This document shows, piece by piece, positions 47,695-60,357 of a DNA stretch of 64,000 bases (position 1 is the first letter of the stretch; every line of letters starts with the position of its first letter). Source of the DNA: Diphasiastrum complanatum (Eukaryota > Streptophyta > Lycopodiopsida > Lycopodiales > Lycopodiaceae); NCBI GenBank assembly GCA_029204225.1, contig CM055097.1, positions 248,001 through 312,000 on the forward strand. The letters run 5' to 3'. The notes under the pieces are model-generated. The model was not told the origin of the DNA. It worked only from the letters and a program-made list of their open reading frames with translations, and did not search any database. A program made the translations under genes and the position numbers.

Positions 47695-49550
47695 GTTATT
47701 TTTGACTCACAACAACAAAATGCGCGACTTCCGACGCAAGGCTTTGACGGATTCAAAAACATTTCATAATCAGTCGGAATCCGACATATATAATCCGTCG
47801 AAATTTGTCAAAAAAAAAAACACCTTGCCGTAAAATTTTACGGATGTCGGATTTCGACGGACAATAAATATGTCGGAATCTGACATCCCATTTCCAAGAC
47901 ACTACAACTTTTTATTCAATGACGTCAGTTGTCCATGCATAAAAAAGAAGAAGCATAAAGCGAATGTCGGAATCCGACATCTGTGACTATTCTCAAAGCC
48001 GTGCCATTTTTCTAGGTTTCTCTTATTTTTTATTCTTGCAAGAGATTGTTGGAGATCGGCTTTTGGCACTTCTTCTCAACTCTATCAACTTCATATGTCT
48101 CATTCCAAGTATGATTCTTTTGTTTTGTTATGTGCAACTAAGATTTCTTTCTTTGTAGCTTTTTCTTGCATACTATCTTCCTTGTATTGTATATTTTATG
48201 TAGTTAAACACAAATATGTGTCTTAGTGATTTATGATCGTGAGAGAGTGAGAGAGAAAGAGAAGGATGTGACATAGAGAGCAAGAAAAATATAGAAGTTA
48301 GATTTAATGTTATGTTCTTTGCAGATTTTAGGATTTCGATTTTAAGCACTCTTATGTGTAGCATGAACCTTCTTTCATCTTTATTTTCACACATAGTACT
48401 ATCATGACACTTTCATCTCTTTTTGGAGGCTTCAATAATATCCATGTGTGCGTGAAGAGAGATAGATAGAGAGAGAAAAGATTAAGTTAATATAATATTT
48501 TTTATACATTTCAAGGTTTAGAGTTTGAGCATTTTGGTGAGCATCATAACTTTGTTCTCACTTTCTTTTTCACACAATACTATCAATGCACTTTAATCTC
48601 TTTTTCAAGGCTTGAATGTTGAATCCGCATGTACACGTGCAAGAAGAGAGAAAAAAAAAAGAGACGATGGTGTCACATGCGCACTTCACATCCCATATGC
48701 ACCCCTTGGATGGGCCCCCAATTATAGATGTGTAAGCCTCATGCTCACAAGTGATCCCATGAGTTTCTTGCATATTCGTTACTTCCAATAGAATTTCATT
48801 TCGTTATTCATCAACCTCGCAATGAGAGCACGTGGATCCAATGACTTCCACCTCACTCTCTTTCTTGTTTTGCTCTTTCTCTTTTTGAGATGATCACATA
48901 TTTATCCTTTTGTTATCTACTTGATTGCATTGACTATGCATTGCAATTTAATCCATAGCCATTTGTATTTTATTTTATCACTTATTAGTAGTGGTTGCAA
49001 GCAAATTCATATAAATTTAGCTATATTGACAATTACGTTTTGTGGCATTCTACCTAATTGTCAAGCAAATTAATCATAATACCAAAATATTGGTCATAAA
49101 ATTTTTGGATTTTTTCTATTTTTCAACAATGGCAAAATCTGACACATTTAAAATCTGTCGAATTTCGACGAAAAAAAAAATTAAAATTAAAAAATGAAAA
49201 AAAAAAAAAAAAACAAACTTGTTGGATTTTGACGGAATTTTTTTTTTTTTTGTCGATTTCGACAAATTGACACTCTCTTATGTCAGATTCCGACATTTTC
49301 GTCTGTCGAATTTTGATGGATAATTCGACATTCAACTTAAATCTGACGTCCCACGTGGCATATTTTTCAATATATTTTTTTTGCCGGCTTGTTGCCAATT
49401 TTGGGCTTGTCGTCAGATAGCGACGAATTTTAAATGCGACGGATTCCGACGACCCTATTGTGACACTTTTTTCTGACGCCCGCGTCAATTCCAAAAAAAA
49501 ATTAAAGCGCAATTTCACGTCAAAAAGCTCGTCGGAAATCGTAGCAATTC
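47695..49550. mobile_element. Non-autonomous DNA transposon with dense subterminal motifs
   Basis: Both ends (47695-47975 and about 49120-49550) are full of GTCGGAATCCGACA-like motifs in both orientations. The outer ~45 bases look like diverged inverted repeats: CACAACAACAAAATGCGCGA on the left, and on the right, inverted, CACACGAATTGCTACGATTT. Short repeats packed near CACA-starting ends fit CACTA-type elements. I could not find a clean 3-bp target duplication. The centre (48000-49120) has no coding sequence. Confidence 0.58.
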
Positions 49551-51130
<1,580 letters not shown>

Positions 51131-51133
51131 TAG

Positions 51134-51424
51134 GTGAGTAGGAGTGACATTGGAAACGATAAGCAGAGAATAAAGGATGTGAAGGAATTGTTGAAGAACA
51201 AATTTCAAGTAAAAGATATGGGAGAGATACATTTTTGTTTAGGCATCCAGATTAAGAGAGACAAAGAACATGGGATAACCTGGATGGGGCAAGAGAAATT
51301 CATTCATAACCTCATATCAAAGTTTAAGATGCAGGGTTCATGCCCAATAAGTGCCCCACTGGACACAAATGTTCAACTGAGCACAGAGATGTGTCCTACG
51401 ACTCAACAAGAGAGGGATTTTTAA
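51134..51424 (+). pseudogene. Copia RT C-terminal fragment
   Basis: 96 open codons: VKELLKNKFQVKDMGEIHF, CLGIQIKRD, then SAPLDTNVQLSTEMCPT, the segment just after the YVDD box in Copia RT. Its strand is opposite to the gag-integrase at 51425-53375, so the joint at 51424/51425 is a rearrangement. The plus-strand RNase H at 60.87 kb could be its continuation. Confidence 0.75.
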
Positions 51425-53497
51425 CTATAGTTGCTTGAGTGGATGTTTCTCCTGGGTGAATGAATGGGATAACGTCAGCTTGTGGTTGAACAGCAGTGGG
51501 TCTGGGCCCATCAATGGTGAGTGGAGTTGTTGAGACAAACTCCTGCATTTGAACATTCGTAGGTCAATGGCTACCGATGGAGAATGGAGCTCTTGTGATA
51601 GACTCCTGCATTGGCTACTATGGAGTGTAGTTGGATGTGAAATGATGGTGCACGCCACATGATGATAGGTAGTCCGCCATTTCAGTTGATAGATACTCTC
51701 CTTCTGAATCAGACCGCAGGGCCTTGATATTCTGACCAGTCTGATTCTCAGCATATTGCTTGAATTCTTTGAAGCAATTGAATGCTTCTGACTTGTTCTT
51801 TATGACCATAATTCTGGTGAACCGAGAGTAGTCATCAATGAATGTGATAAAATATAGAGTTTGAGGTACCCTCATGGGACCACATAAGTCATTGTAAATC
51901 AGTGACAGAATGGACTTCGCTCTCCTGGCTTGTCCTCTTGGAAATTTTGTTCTAGGTTGTTTCCCTAGTAGACAATTTTCACAAACAGTCTGATTAGCTG
52001 TAGAGACAACATTGATATTCATATGCTTGACCATTTTGTTATGATACATGTACAAGATTGAACGCATGTTTAAGTGACCTAGTTTTTTATGCCAAACATG
52101 AGCATCTGAATTACTCACAGAAAATGCATAATCATGACTCAAGATGTATAAATTTTCTTCTCTATGTGCAGAGAGGATTTCATTGGAGTTCTTATCAAAA
52201 ATAGTACATCAACTAGCAGTAAACAAAGCTCTATAGTCTTGATCAGTGATCTTGCTAATAGATAATAAATTCTTTGCTAATTTAGGTACATAAGGTACAC
52301 CATTTAGTTGTCTAGTGATGCCGTCAGGGAACTAGAGTCGGTTGGCCTTCAACTTTGTGGGAGCTTGAGTCGCCAAAGAAAATGTACTTTGAGTCCATTG
52401 TTGTGAGAGTAGAAAAAAGGCTCTTACATGGTGTCATGTGCTGTGAAGCACCTAAATCAACATACCATTGACAAACATCTCTACTTGGTTAGTCTTGTAC
52501 CATCAGCACCTTGTCATCCTCTTGGGAAACTTTGACAGTGTCAAAACCTCCGTCTTGGTGCTGCTGCATCTTCTTCCTTGTTTCATTGTGCTTGAGGATA
52601 TGAAAATCCTTAATGTCGTGGTTTGATCTTTTGCAATATCTGCAAAAGAGTTTGGTCTTGGATGGTTGTTGTTGTCTGTGCTGTCGTTGTTGTTGTTGCG
52701 TTGAATCTGACTGCTCTGCCTTTATCTTCTTGTCCTTGAAATTCTTCTTTTTGGACTGATGCTTATTAGAGTACAATGCCATTGACTTGGTACTCATTGT
52801 GGATAAGCTTTTTCTCCTGATTTCTTCTTGCAAAAGATTTGTTGTCAACTTTTGGACAGACAACGCAGGAGTATTGCTCAAAAGCGACACTAGATTATCG
52901 TAGGAGGATAGAAGACCGGCAAGAAAAGACATCGTTGAGTCTTCTTCTGATATAGGAGAACCTATTGCATCAAGTTGATTCAACAACTGTCTGAACTCAT
53001 TTAGATGATCACTGACTAAGGTGCCTTCGCTCATTTTAAGTGTAAGAATCTTCTTCCTCGGAAAGAGACGAGTCGATACATTTGAAGTTGGTAGATACTT
53101 GTTAGGATATCCCATGCTTCTTTGGAGGTGGTGCTATTTGATACATGAGCAATTTGAGTGTCTTTCAGATTCAAGGATATAATGGCAAGTGCTTTGCCAT
53201 CCTTTGCTTCCCATGTTGGAAGCAGTTCAAGTTCTGCCGGTTTGGCTATTGAACCGTTTATGTATCCCCAAAGCTCCTTCTCGATTAAGATCATCCTCAT
53301 CTTGAACTTCCACATGTGGAAGTCATCTCCATTGAATTTGTTGATCAAGTGGTTCTCTGAGGTTGAACCTTCCATTGTAATCGAGTAGCGGAGATAGAAC
53401 ACAAACAAAATGAACTAGCTCTATAGAACAAGAACGTATTAAGTTCTATTATGAATCCTAAACTCTAGCAATCCAATAAACCAATGCTCTGATACCA
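51425..53497 (-). mobile_element. Copia family F: gag to integrase
   Basis: Minus strand from primer site TGGTATCAGAGC (53497-53486) through gag, protease region and integrase, then truncated at 51425. Its LTR (53501 upward) is cut by the family-E insertion. The three-base spacer GAT between LTR and primer site is the same in family G at 62387-62389, and the gags are alike, so F and G are related. Confidence 0.8.
51618..53375 (-). pseudogene. Gag-integrase remnant of family F
   Basis: Gag starts at the ATG complementary to 53373-53375 (LINKFNGDDFHMWKFKMRMI) and continues in a shifted frame (52489-53115), ending in a zinc knuckle, CRYCKRSNHDIKDF, whose last Cys is Phe. Below 52490 the protease stretch is broken. 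Integrase is 51618-52142: VWHKKLGHLNMRSILYM, CENCLLGKQPRTKF, FIDDYSRFTRIM, LRSDSEGEYLS. It ends before the catalytic Glu and the rest of pol. Confidence 0.8.
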
Positions 53498-53500
53498 ATC

Positions 53501-54117
53501 TGTTGGCTTATATGTTGATGTCAACTGATAAAATAAAATTCTTATTAAAGGATCTCGGATTACTTAGAGAACGGAGATTGTGAGCTGTTCTTTTGTGTTG
53601 AATAAGATTATCAGTGTAGGAGTCTTAGACTGTCGTGAAAGCGAGATTGCAGAAATGATTAGGCATCTGAGACAGCCATGCAATCCTCTAATGCTGATAA
53701 CCTAGTATGAAGAGAATGTAGAAATAACTTAGGCGTCATATATAGCCATACATTTTCTTATAATGATGTTTGCGTAAGAGGAGTGAGAGTTAATTTCATT
53801 CAACAAGAATGCAAATATGTAAAACAGTAGCGAATCCGTATAATAATGTTGTAACACAACAATCAAATCACAATACAATTGCACTGATAAGGGCATGATC
53901 CTACTTAGAGACTCAAATCAATTGCTAAAGTTCTAAATATCCCTTTCTCTATATAATCACTAACTCTGAGGAGTCAGCTACTAGAAGACCCGTTCTAGTC
54001 GTTTGATCTGCGGCTGGAATATCCACATGCATCTTGCTCTTCAATCGCTCATTTACATATATTCAACAACTGAAAGATCTTGCATTATTCTATCTTTGCA
54101 TTTACAAGATCGCTTAA
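53501..54117 (-). repeat. Family-F LTR, interrupted by Copia E
   Basis: Plus-strand start TGTTGGCTTATATG lies three bases from the primer site, so this is the LTR's inner end. A TATA-like TATATAGAG lies on the minus strand near 53955. The LTR reaches at least CTTAA (54113-54117), where element E inserted. Its outer remainder may continue from 60358, but no end was found. Confidence 0.65.
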
Positions 54118-54853
54118 TGTTGATTTTCACACGTGTGGACTGTCCACTACATGTACTTTGATCTCCTAAGGTGTGTAGATGCACCAAGATCAAGACTAGA
54201 TTGAGATTCAAAATCAATCTTGAATCCTATGGCAAAAACACACTACTACATGCATTCAATCACTTCCAACTCTCACTCACACGTGTGGGAAGTATTCAAA
54301 AAATAATCTAAGTAAAAACAAGCTGCTCTCCTCGGGTAGAGAGAGAAAATGCATCAAGAGCTCTCGGGTAGAGAGAGAAAGCTAGAAATCCAAAAACTCA
54401 CAAAATCCATGAAATCACCAAATCAATTGATTTCAAAATGAGGAGTACAATGATACTAGTAGGTCCACGAGATACCACTATGCTTAACTATGATTGGACC
54501 ACATTTTGTCACCTCTTGATCCTATTGGATCATTGATCTATGCACCTCTTAATTCTATTGGACTATATTCAAGCACACCTCAATTTCCAATTGGACCTCA
54601 CAAGGTTCCACCTCTATATCCTATTGGACCTCTTGGAATTCATCAAACAAAAACTTTACACTTGTTTACACTCTAATTAGCAAGTGTTTAGCCTCTTACT
54701 CTATTTTGGCTCAATAGTGGCATTACAAGTGGAAATGCATAATTTGCCATCTATGCCAAATTTATTCCTATCAACATCCTACACCTAGATGCTTGATGTA
54801 AAAAACATAAGACCCCTATATCTAACATAGATAATCTTTTTCAATTCTTCACA
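54118..54853 (-). repeat. 3' LTR of Copia E (736 bp)
   Basis: Plus strand TGTTGATTTTCACACG…CAATTCTTCACA. It contains five ATTGG (CCAAT on the sense strand) sites at 54493, 54524, 54557, 54590 and 54623, i.e. spaced 31, 33, 33 and 33 bp, and two GGGTAGAGAGAGAAA blocks. Confidence 0.96.
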
Positions 54854-54871
54854 CTCCTCCTAAAAAATTAT

Positions 54872-57800
54872 CTATGAAGATTTGAGCATTGATCTTGATA
54901 TAACTCCAAGATTAGATCTATGCTTGATGAAAGCACTTTTGCTCAAAGGCTTGGTGAGTAGATCGGCAATACAAGAGGACGAGCTGACATGCTCCAAATA
55001 GATTTCTCCTCCAATAAGCTTTTCTCTCACAAAATGGTGTGCCACTTCTATGTGCTTGCTTCTTGCATGAAATATGGGACTATTGGCAAGAGCTTGGGCC
55101 GAGATGTTATCACACTTGATCATTGGTAGATCATCCTCCTTGATGCACTTTAGTTCCATTAATAACCTCTTGATCCAAAGCACTTCTTTGGTAGTTGTAG
55201 TGAGTGCTTTGTACTCGGCCTCACATGAAGAGAGAGATATAGTATCTTGCTTTTTGGAAAGCCAAGATATTAGATTGCCTCCAAGAAAGATAGTGTATGC
55301 ACTAATAGACTTTCGATCCATTTTGTCACTTGCAAAGTCTGAATCCGAGTAGCCAATAATGGATAGATCTTCACTTTTATAGAGTAGACCATAATCACAA
55401 GATGAAGATACATATCTTAAAATCCTCTTGGCCATCTTCCAATGATGGATCTTAGGATCTTGCATAAATTGACTCAATTTGTGCACACAAAAACTAAGAT
55501 CGGGCCTACTAATGGTAAGCCAAATCAACGAGCCTACAAGATTCCTAAAAAGTGTGATGTCCTCAAAGGATCTTTCATCACCTTTATTAGGATCTTTTAC
55601 AATTTGCTCCATTGGAGTATCTATGCTCTTAGAATTTTCCATATGGAATTTTTTCAACATAGAGTGAGCATATCTAGATTGGCATATAAAGACATGATTT
55701 TCATAAAAATCAATTTCTAGGCCTAGGATGTAATGTATCTCTCCTAGATCTTGCATTTTAAACTCACATCCAAGTGCTAGCTTGGTTTCATCAACTAGCT
55801 TGATACAACTTCCACAAAGAATAATGTCATCAACATAAATTAGAAGAATGACAATATTGTTATCAACAAACTTTAGATACATGGAAGGATCATAGTCACT
55901 AAGAGTAAATCCTAGTGAGATAAGGAAAGAGTTAAGTCTTGAATACCATGATCTTGGTGCTTGCTTGAGTCCATAAAGACTTTTGAAGAGCAAGCACACT
56001 TTGGACTCATCCTTGATGAATCCTTGAGGTTGTTCCATATAGATATCCTCCTCAAGATAACCATTTAGAAAAGCATTGGATACATCTAATTGGAACACCT
56101 TCCACTTGAAAAAACAAGCAAGAGAAATAAGAATTCTTATTGTCACCATCTTTGCAACGGGTGCAAAGGTCTCCTCATAATCAAGACCATGGATTTGAGC
56201 AAATCCTTTGGCACATAATCTTGCTTTATGCTTGTTGATGGTGCCATCATGATTGAACTTGATCCGAAATACCCACTTGCAACCAATCACATGCTTGTTG
56301 GAAGGAGGATCCACAAGCTCCCAAGTATTGTTGGTGATCAATGCATCATACTCTTGCTTCATGGCATCATACCACTCCTTGGTATTGAGTGCCTCTTGTA
56401 CATTCTTTGGCTCTTCATGAGAGACATAAAAAACATAATTAGTGGAATCAAGATCCACTTGTTTGCCTTTGTCAACATATGAGAGCCTCTTAGGCTCGGA
56501 TCTATCTCTCATGGATCTTCTTGGTGAAAAAATCTGAGGAGAGTCTTCTTCAAATCTCGACCCCATCACATCATGATTGTCTTCAAAATCAATAATTGAT
56601 GATGCATCCATAGATTTCTTGATCTCGGCCTCTTCAAATGATGAGTGTTGATCTTCATGAAAGACAACATCTCTACTTTCAATAACTTGAGAAGTAGAGA
56701 GTATAAAGACTCTATAGGCCTTCTTGGTGGACGAGTATCCAACCATGATCCCTTTGCATGCACTAGGGTCTTCCTTCTTCCTTGTTTCCAAGGGAATATG
56801 GACAAAGCATAAGCATCCAAAAACTCTAAGGTGATCAACCTTAGGCTCCTTCAAAAATAAGATTTCATATGGTGACTTTCCTCCAAGAGCTATATGTGGG
56901 AGCCTATTGCAAAGATAATTTGCACAATTAATGGCTTCTCCCCAAAAATCTTTGGGTAAAGATGCCTCAATTCTCATAGATTTTGCACATTTACATAGAG
57001 ATCTATTCTTTCTCTCGGCCACTCCATTTTGAGATGGAGAGTAGGCACAAGAAAACTCTCTTTTAATGCCTTCAAGCTCACAAAAGTCTTGAAATTTATT
57101 GGAGATATATTCACCACCTCCATCACTTCTAGGAGCTTTAATCTTGAATGAGAATTGCTTCTCTACATAAGCTTTGAAAATAAGGAAATGATCAAACACC
57201 ATAGATTTTGAAGCAAGAATATATATCGAAGTGAATCTTGAGTAATCATCAATAAAAGTAACAAAACAAGTGGCTCCTCCCTTGCTTGTAGTTGATGAGA
57301 AATGCACATCCGAGTGGATTAACTCCAAAGGATGCTTGCTTTTGATAGAAGATCTTGTAAATGGCTTTTTGTGAGATTTAGCAATAGCACAAGCCTCACA
57401 AGGCTTGATCTTCTTGGAGAATGACTTTGGCAAGCCAATAGCTTTGGATTCTTTGATCATAGAGAGCATGGATTTGTAGTTGGGATGTCCCAACCTCCTA
57501 TGCCATAATTCCTCCATAGAGAGCTTGTTCACAAGAGCAACATTACAAGCATTCACATCCTCATTTGGATCTACTTTATAGATGCCACCAAATCTAGATC
57601 CTAATGCAAGTATCTCATCATTCTTCTTGATAGTGCAAGTATCAACATTGAATTTTACATCAAGGCCATTATCAAGCAATTGGCCAACACTAATAAGATT
57701 CTTGGTAAGCTTAGGTACATAAAGAACTCTAGAGAGAGAAAGAACTTTAGAGGATGCAAGCTTCAAGGGAATGTTCCCTATGCCTTCAATAGGACATTCA

Positions 57801-58336
57801 AAATCATTTGCAGTGTATATTGATTTCTTCACTCCATCATAAGGTGCAATAGAAGAGAAAGAGTCCTTGGAGCTACACATATGTGAAGAGGCTCCACTAT
57901 CAATATACCATAGGCCATCCTTCTTGAAAGGAGTAGATGAGAAACTAGAGACCATAAGAGATCCCTCTCCATCACTTGCAATAGTGTCTTCCTTCTCATT
58001 GGTAATATTGGCTTGCTTGAGTTGATTCTTCTTTTTGAAGCAATTGGTGGCATAATGACCTTTTTTGCCACAATAAAAGCACTTGATCTTCTTCTTCTTC
58101 TTGAGCTTGGATGATGAAGCATTAGAGGAATCATCTTCTTCCTCATCTTTGTCTTTGGATTTGACTTTGTCCTTGCTTGAGGATTGTTGATGTTGGTTCT
58201 TGCTCCTCTCTTTGTGCTTATCCTTGGCAAAAAGAGGTTTGCCATCATTATGAGTGAGAGAAAGCTTGTCCATCCTCAAGAGCTTATACTCTTGTCTTGA
58301 TTCTTCTGAAATTAGCACACTTTGGAGAGCCTCCAA
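54872..58336 (-). CDS. Copia E pol frame (1154 codons)
   Basis: Encodes the end of gag, protease, integrase, RT and RNase H as one polyprotein. Zinc knuckle CFYCGKKGHYATNC at 86-99 is intact. Protease WYIDSGASSHM has its Asp at 146. Integrase zinc region: HRRLGHPNYKSM and CEACAIAKSH (278-320), then D342, D404 and E440, with the classical 35-residue D-E spacing (QNGVAERKNRS). RT: ARLCAKGFAQIHGLDYEETF, then LIYVDDIILCG near 830. RNase H: GYSDSDFASDK, SSCEAEYKAL near 1040, ending AHHFVREKLIGG and DLLTKPLSKSAF. All catalytic residues I can place are present. The true start lies upstream in gag (58860), so this frame's first Met is not the natural one. Confidence 0.93.
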   Translation of the reverse strand: MEALQSVLISEESRQEYKLLRMDKLSLTHNDGKPLFAKDKHKERSKNQHQQSSSKDKVKSKDKDEEEDDSSNASSSKLKKKKKIKCFYCGKKGHYATNCFKKKNQLKQANITNEKEDTIASDGEGSLMVSSFSSTPFKKDGLWYIDSGASSHMCSSKDSFSSIAPYDGVKKSIYTANDFECPIEGIGNIPLKLASSKVLSLSRVLYVPKLTKNLISVGQLLDNGLDVKFNVDTCTIKKNDEILALGSRFGGIYKVDPNEDVNACNVALVNKLSMEELWHRRLGHPNYKSMLSMIKESKAIGLPKSFSKKIKPCEACAIAKSHKKPFTRSSIKSKHPLELIHSDVHFSSTTSKGGATCFVTFIDDYSRFTSIYILASKSMVFDHFLIFKAYVEKQFSFKIKAPRSDGGGEYISNKFQDFCELEGIKREFSCAYSPSQNGVAERKNRSLCKCAKSMRIEASLPKDFWGEAINCANYLCNRLPHIALGGKSPYEILFLKEPKVDHLRVFGCLCFVHIPLETRKKEDPSACKGIMVGYSSTKKAYRVFILSTSQVIESRDVVFHEDQHSSFEEAEIKKSMDASSIIDFEDNHDVMGSRFEEDSPQIFSPRRSMRDRSEPKRLSYVDKGKQVDLDSTNYVFYVSHEEPKNVQEALNTKEWYDAMKQEYDALITNNTWELVDPPSNKHVIGCKWVFRIKFNHDGTINKHKARLCAKGFAQIHGLDYEETFAPVAKMVTIRILISLACFFKWKVFQLDVSNAFLNGYLEEDIYMEQPQGFIKDESKVCLLFKSLYGLKQAPRSWYSRLNSFLISLGFTLSDYDPSMYLKFVDNNIVILLIYVDDIILCGSCIKLVDETKLALGCEFKMQDLGEIHYILGLEIDFYENHVFICQSRYAHSMLKKFHMENSKSIDTPMEQIVKDPNKGDERSFEDITLFRNLVGSLIWLTISRPDLSFCVHKLSQFMQDPKIHHWKMAKRILRYVSSSCDYGLLYKSEDLSIIGYSDSDFASDKMDRKSISAYTIFLGGNLISWLSKKQDTISLSSCEAEYKALTTTTKEVLWIKRLLMELKCIKEDDLPMIKCDNISAQALANSPIFHARSKHIEVAHHFVREKLIGGEIYLEHVSSSSCIADLLTKPLSKSAFIKHRSNLGVISRSMLKSS

Positions 58337-58338
58337 AC

Positions 58339-58860
58339 TTGGTAGCTCCTCCTTAATGGCATAGGATTGGACAAGATTATCAAATTCACTTCTCGACCAT
58401 TGAGAATGACTTGAACTAGCTCATTTTGATTGATGGAATCACCAATACAAGCAAGCTCTCTATGAATATCTTTTACTCTCAAAACATAACTAGATGCACT
58501 CTCATCACTCTTTTGGATACTTTGAAAGATTTGATTCCTAAGAGTGAGAAGCCTAGAGGTATTCTTAGCCTCATAGATAGTCTTGAGACAATCCCAAGCT
58601 TCTTTGGCTGTTGTACAAGTACCTATCTCCCTCAATATCTGATTAGAGACATTCATCTTAATGTAGTGGAGAGCCATCCTAGCTCTCTTTTTGTATTTTT
58701 AAACCTCTTGAAGAACTTGTGGTTCTTCTTCAAGGCCAAGAACTGTGTCCATCACGTCTTGAAGGATCAAGATGGACTCCATCCTCATTTTCCAAATTGA
58801 ATAATTTGAAGTGGTCAATCTTTCACTTGGTTCCAACAAGGATGAACCCATTGAAGACAT
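58339..58860 (-). pseudogene. Copia E gag N-terminal part, stop and frameshift
   Basis: The natural gag start is the ATG complementary to 58858-58860, in SSMGSSLLEPSERLTTSNYS. Gag goes on through a stop at 58699-58701 (after EEEPQVLQEV) into 58312-58677 (ALHYIKMNVSNQILREIG, LKTIYEAKNTSRLLTLRN). A frameshift near 58385 then moves into the long pol frame. With these two lesions gag-pol cannot be made as one product unless both are sequencing errors. Confidence 0.85.
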
Positions 58861-59603
58861 TTGAAGTGAAGAAAACTCAGATGATGAACAATAAATGTTG
58901 TTACACACTTTCAATAGGATCCAATCATTGAGTACTATCTCCTCCTATGAAAGACCTTACAACAATTTGTGAATTGATTCTCACTAGCTACACAAATCTC
59001 TCTAAAACAAGATCTATTTCACATCAAATGATGGAGTATAGGCAAAGTTAGGATCCAACACTCTTAGCATGTGTGAAATACACTAAGAAACCAAATTTGA
59101 CTCAAATACAATGATATTGCATGAAACAAAATGGCTAAGATCTCAAAACAGTGCCTAGATCACATATAGATGAGATTGGCAAGCATACAACTGTGATTTT
59201 GGATCAACCAAGCAATCTCTTGACCAAACCAAATGTGTCCACCCAGGTCTAGGTGCCCTACCTAACCCTCTTCAAAAGCTTATAACTTTTGATTGGCTCA
59301 ACCAAATGGAATGAAACTGATTGCAACAGAAACTAGACAAAAATAGCTTCAAAACAAGCTATCAAGCAAAATAAATGGATCAAACATGAGATAGAACTTC
59401 CAAACTGAAATTGGATGTTCCTCACACGTGTTTGAGCACCTGATTCTGTACAGTACCAGGTCAGACCCAATCAATGTCCTTTTGATCTCTTTTCATCCAA
59501 GATTGAACAAGATAGCTAGGAAAATGGGCCTTGACAATTTCTAGCTCAAGATTGATAAAATTTTTTCACTTAGATGGATCAAAATGCATGGTAACCTTAG
59601 GTA
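58861..59603 (-). other. Copia E leader (non-coding)
   Basis: About 740 bases between primer site and gag ATG, without an open frame of note. This would be the 5' leader of the genomic RNA, including packaging signals. Confidence 0.7.
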
Positions 59604-59616
59604 GGCTCTGATACCA

Positions 59617-60352
59617 TGTTGATTTTTACACGTGTGGACTGTCCACTACATGTACTTGTGATCTCCTAAGGTGTGTAGATGCACCAAGATCAAGACTAGA
59701 TTGAGATTCAAGATCAATCTTGAATCCTATGGCAAAAACACACTAGTACATGCATTCAATCACTTCCAACTCTCACTCACACGTGTGGGAAGTATTCAAA
59801 AAATAATCTAAGTAAAAACAAGCTGCTCTCCTCGGGTAGAGAGAGAAAATGCATCAAGAGCTCTCGGGTAGAGAGAGAAAGCTAGAAATCCAAAAACTCA
59901 CAAAATCCATGAAATCACCAAATCAATTGATTTCAAAATGAGGAGTACAATGATACTAGTAGGTCCACGAGCTACCACTATGCTTAACTATGATTGGACC
60001 ACATTTTGTCACCTCTTGATCCTATTGGATCATTGATCTATGCACCTCTTAATTCTATTGGACTATATTCAAGCACACCTCAATTTCCAATTGGACCTCA
60101 CAAGGTTCCACCTCTATATCCTATTAAACCTCTTGGAATTCATCAAACAAAAACTTTACACTTGTTTACACTCTAATAGCAAGTGTTTAGCCTCTTACTC
60201 TATTTTGGCTCAATAGTGGCATTACAAGTGGAAATGCATAATTTGCCATCTATGCCAAATTTATTCCTATCAACATCCTACACCTAGATGCTTGATGTAA
60301 AAAACATAAGACCCCTATATCTAACATAGATAATCTTTTTCAATTCTTCACA
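59617..60352 (-). repeat. 5' LTR of Copia E (736 bp)
   Basis: Starts TGTTGATTTTTACACG. Same length as the 3' LTR and about 99% identical. One CCAAT unit is altered (CTATTAAACC near 60121). This LTR would drive transcription leftwards. Confidence 0.96.
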
Positions 60353-60357
60353 CTTAA

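Larger units (their letters stand above)
54118..60352 (-). mobile_element. Young, nearly intact Ty1/Copia (family E, 6235 bp)
   Basis: Two 736-bp LTRs (54118-54853 and 59617-60352) differ at about eight places. CTTAA stands directly outside both (54113-54117, 60353-60357). The primer site is TGGTATCAGAGCC (complement of 59604-59616) and the polypurine tract TAGGAGGAG (complement of 54854-54862). The pol frame is uninterrupted for 1154 codons. This is the most recent insertion in the window. It landed in the LTR of family F. Confidence 0.97.
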
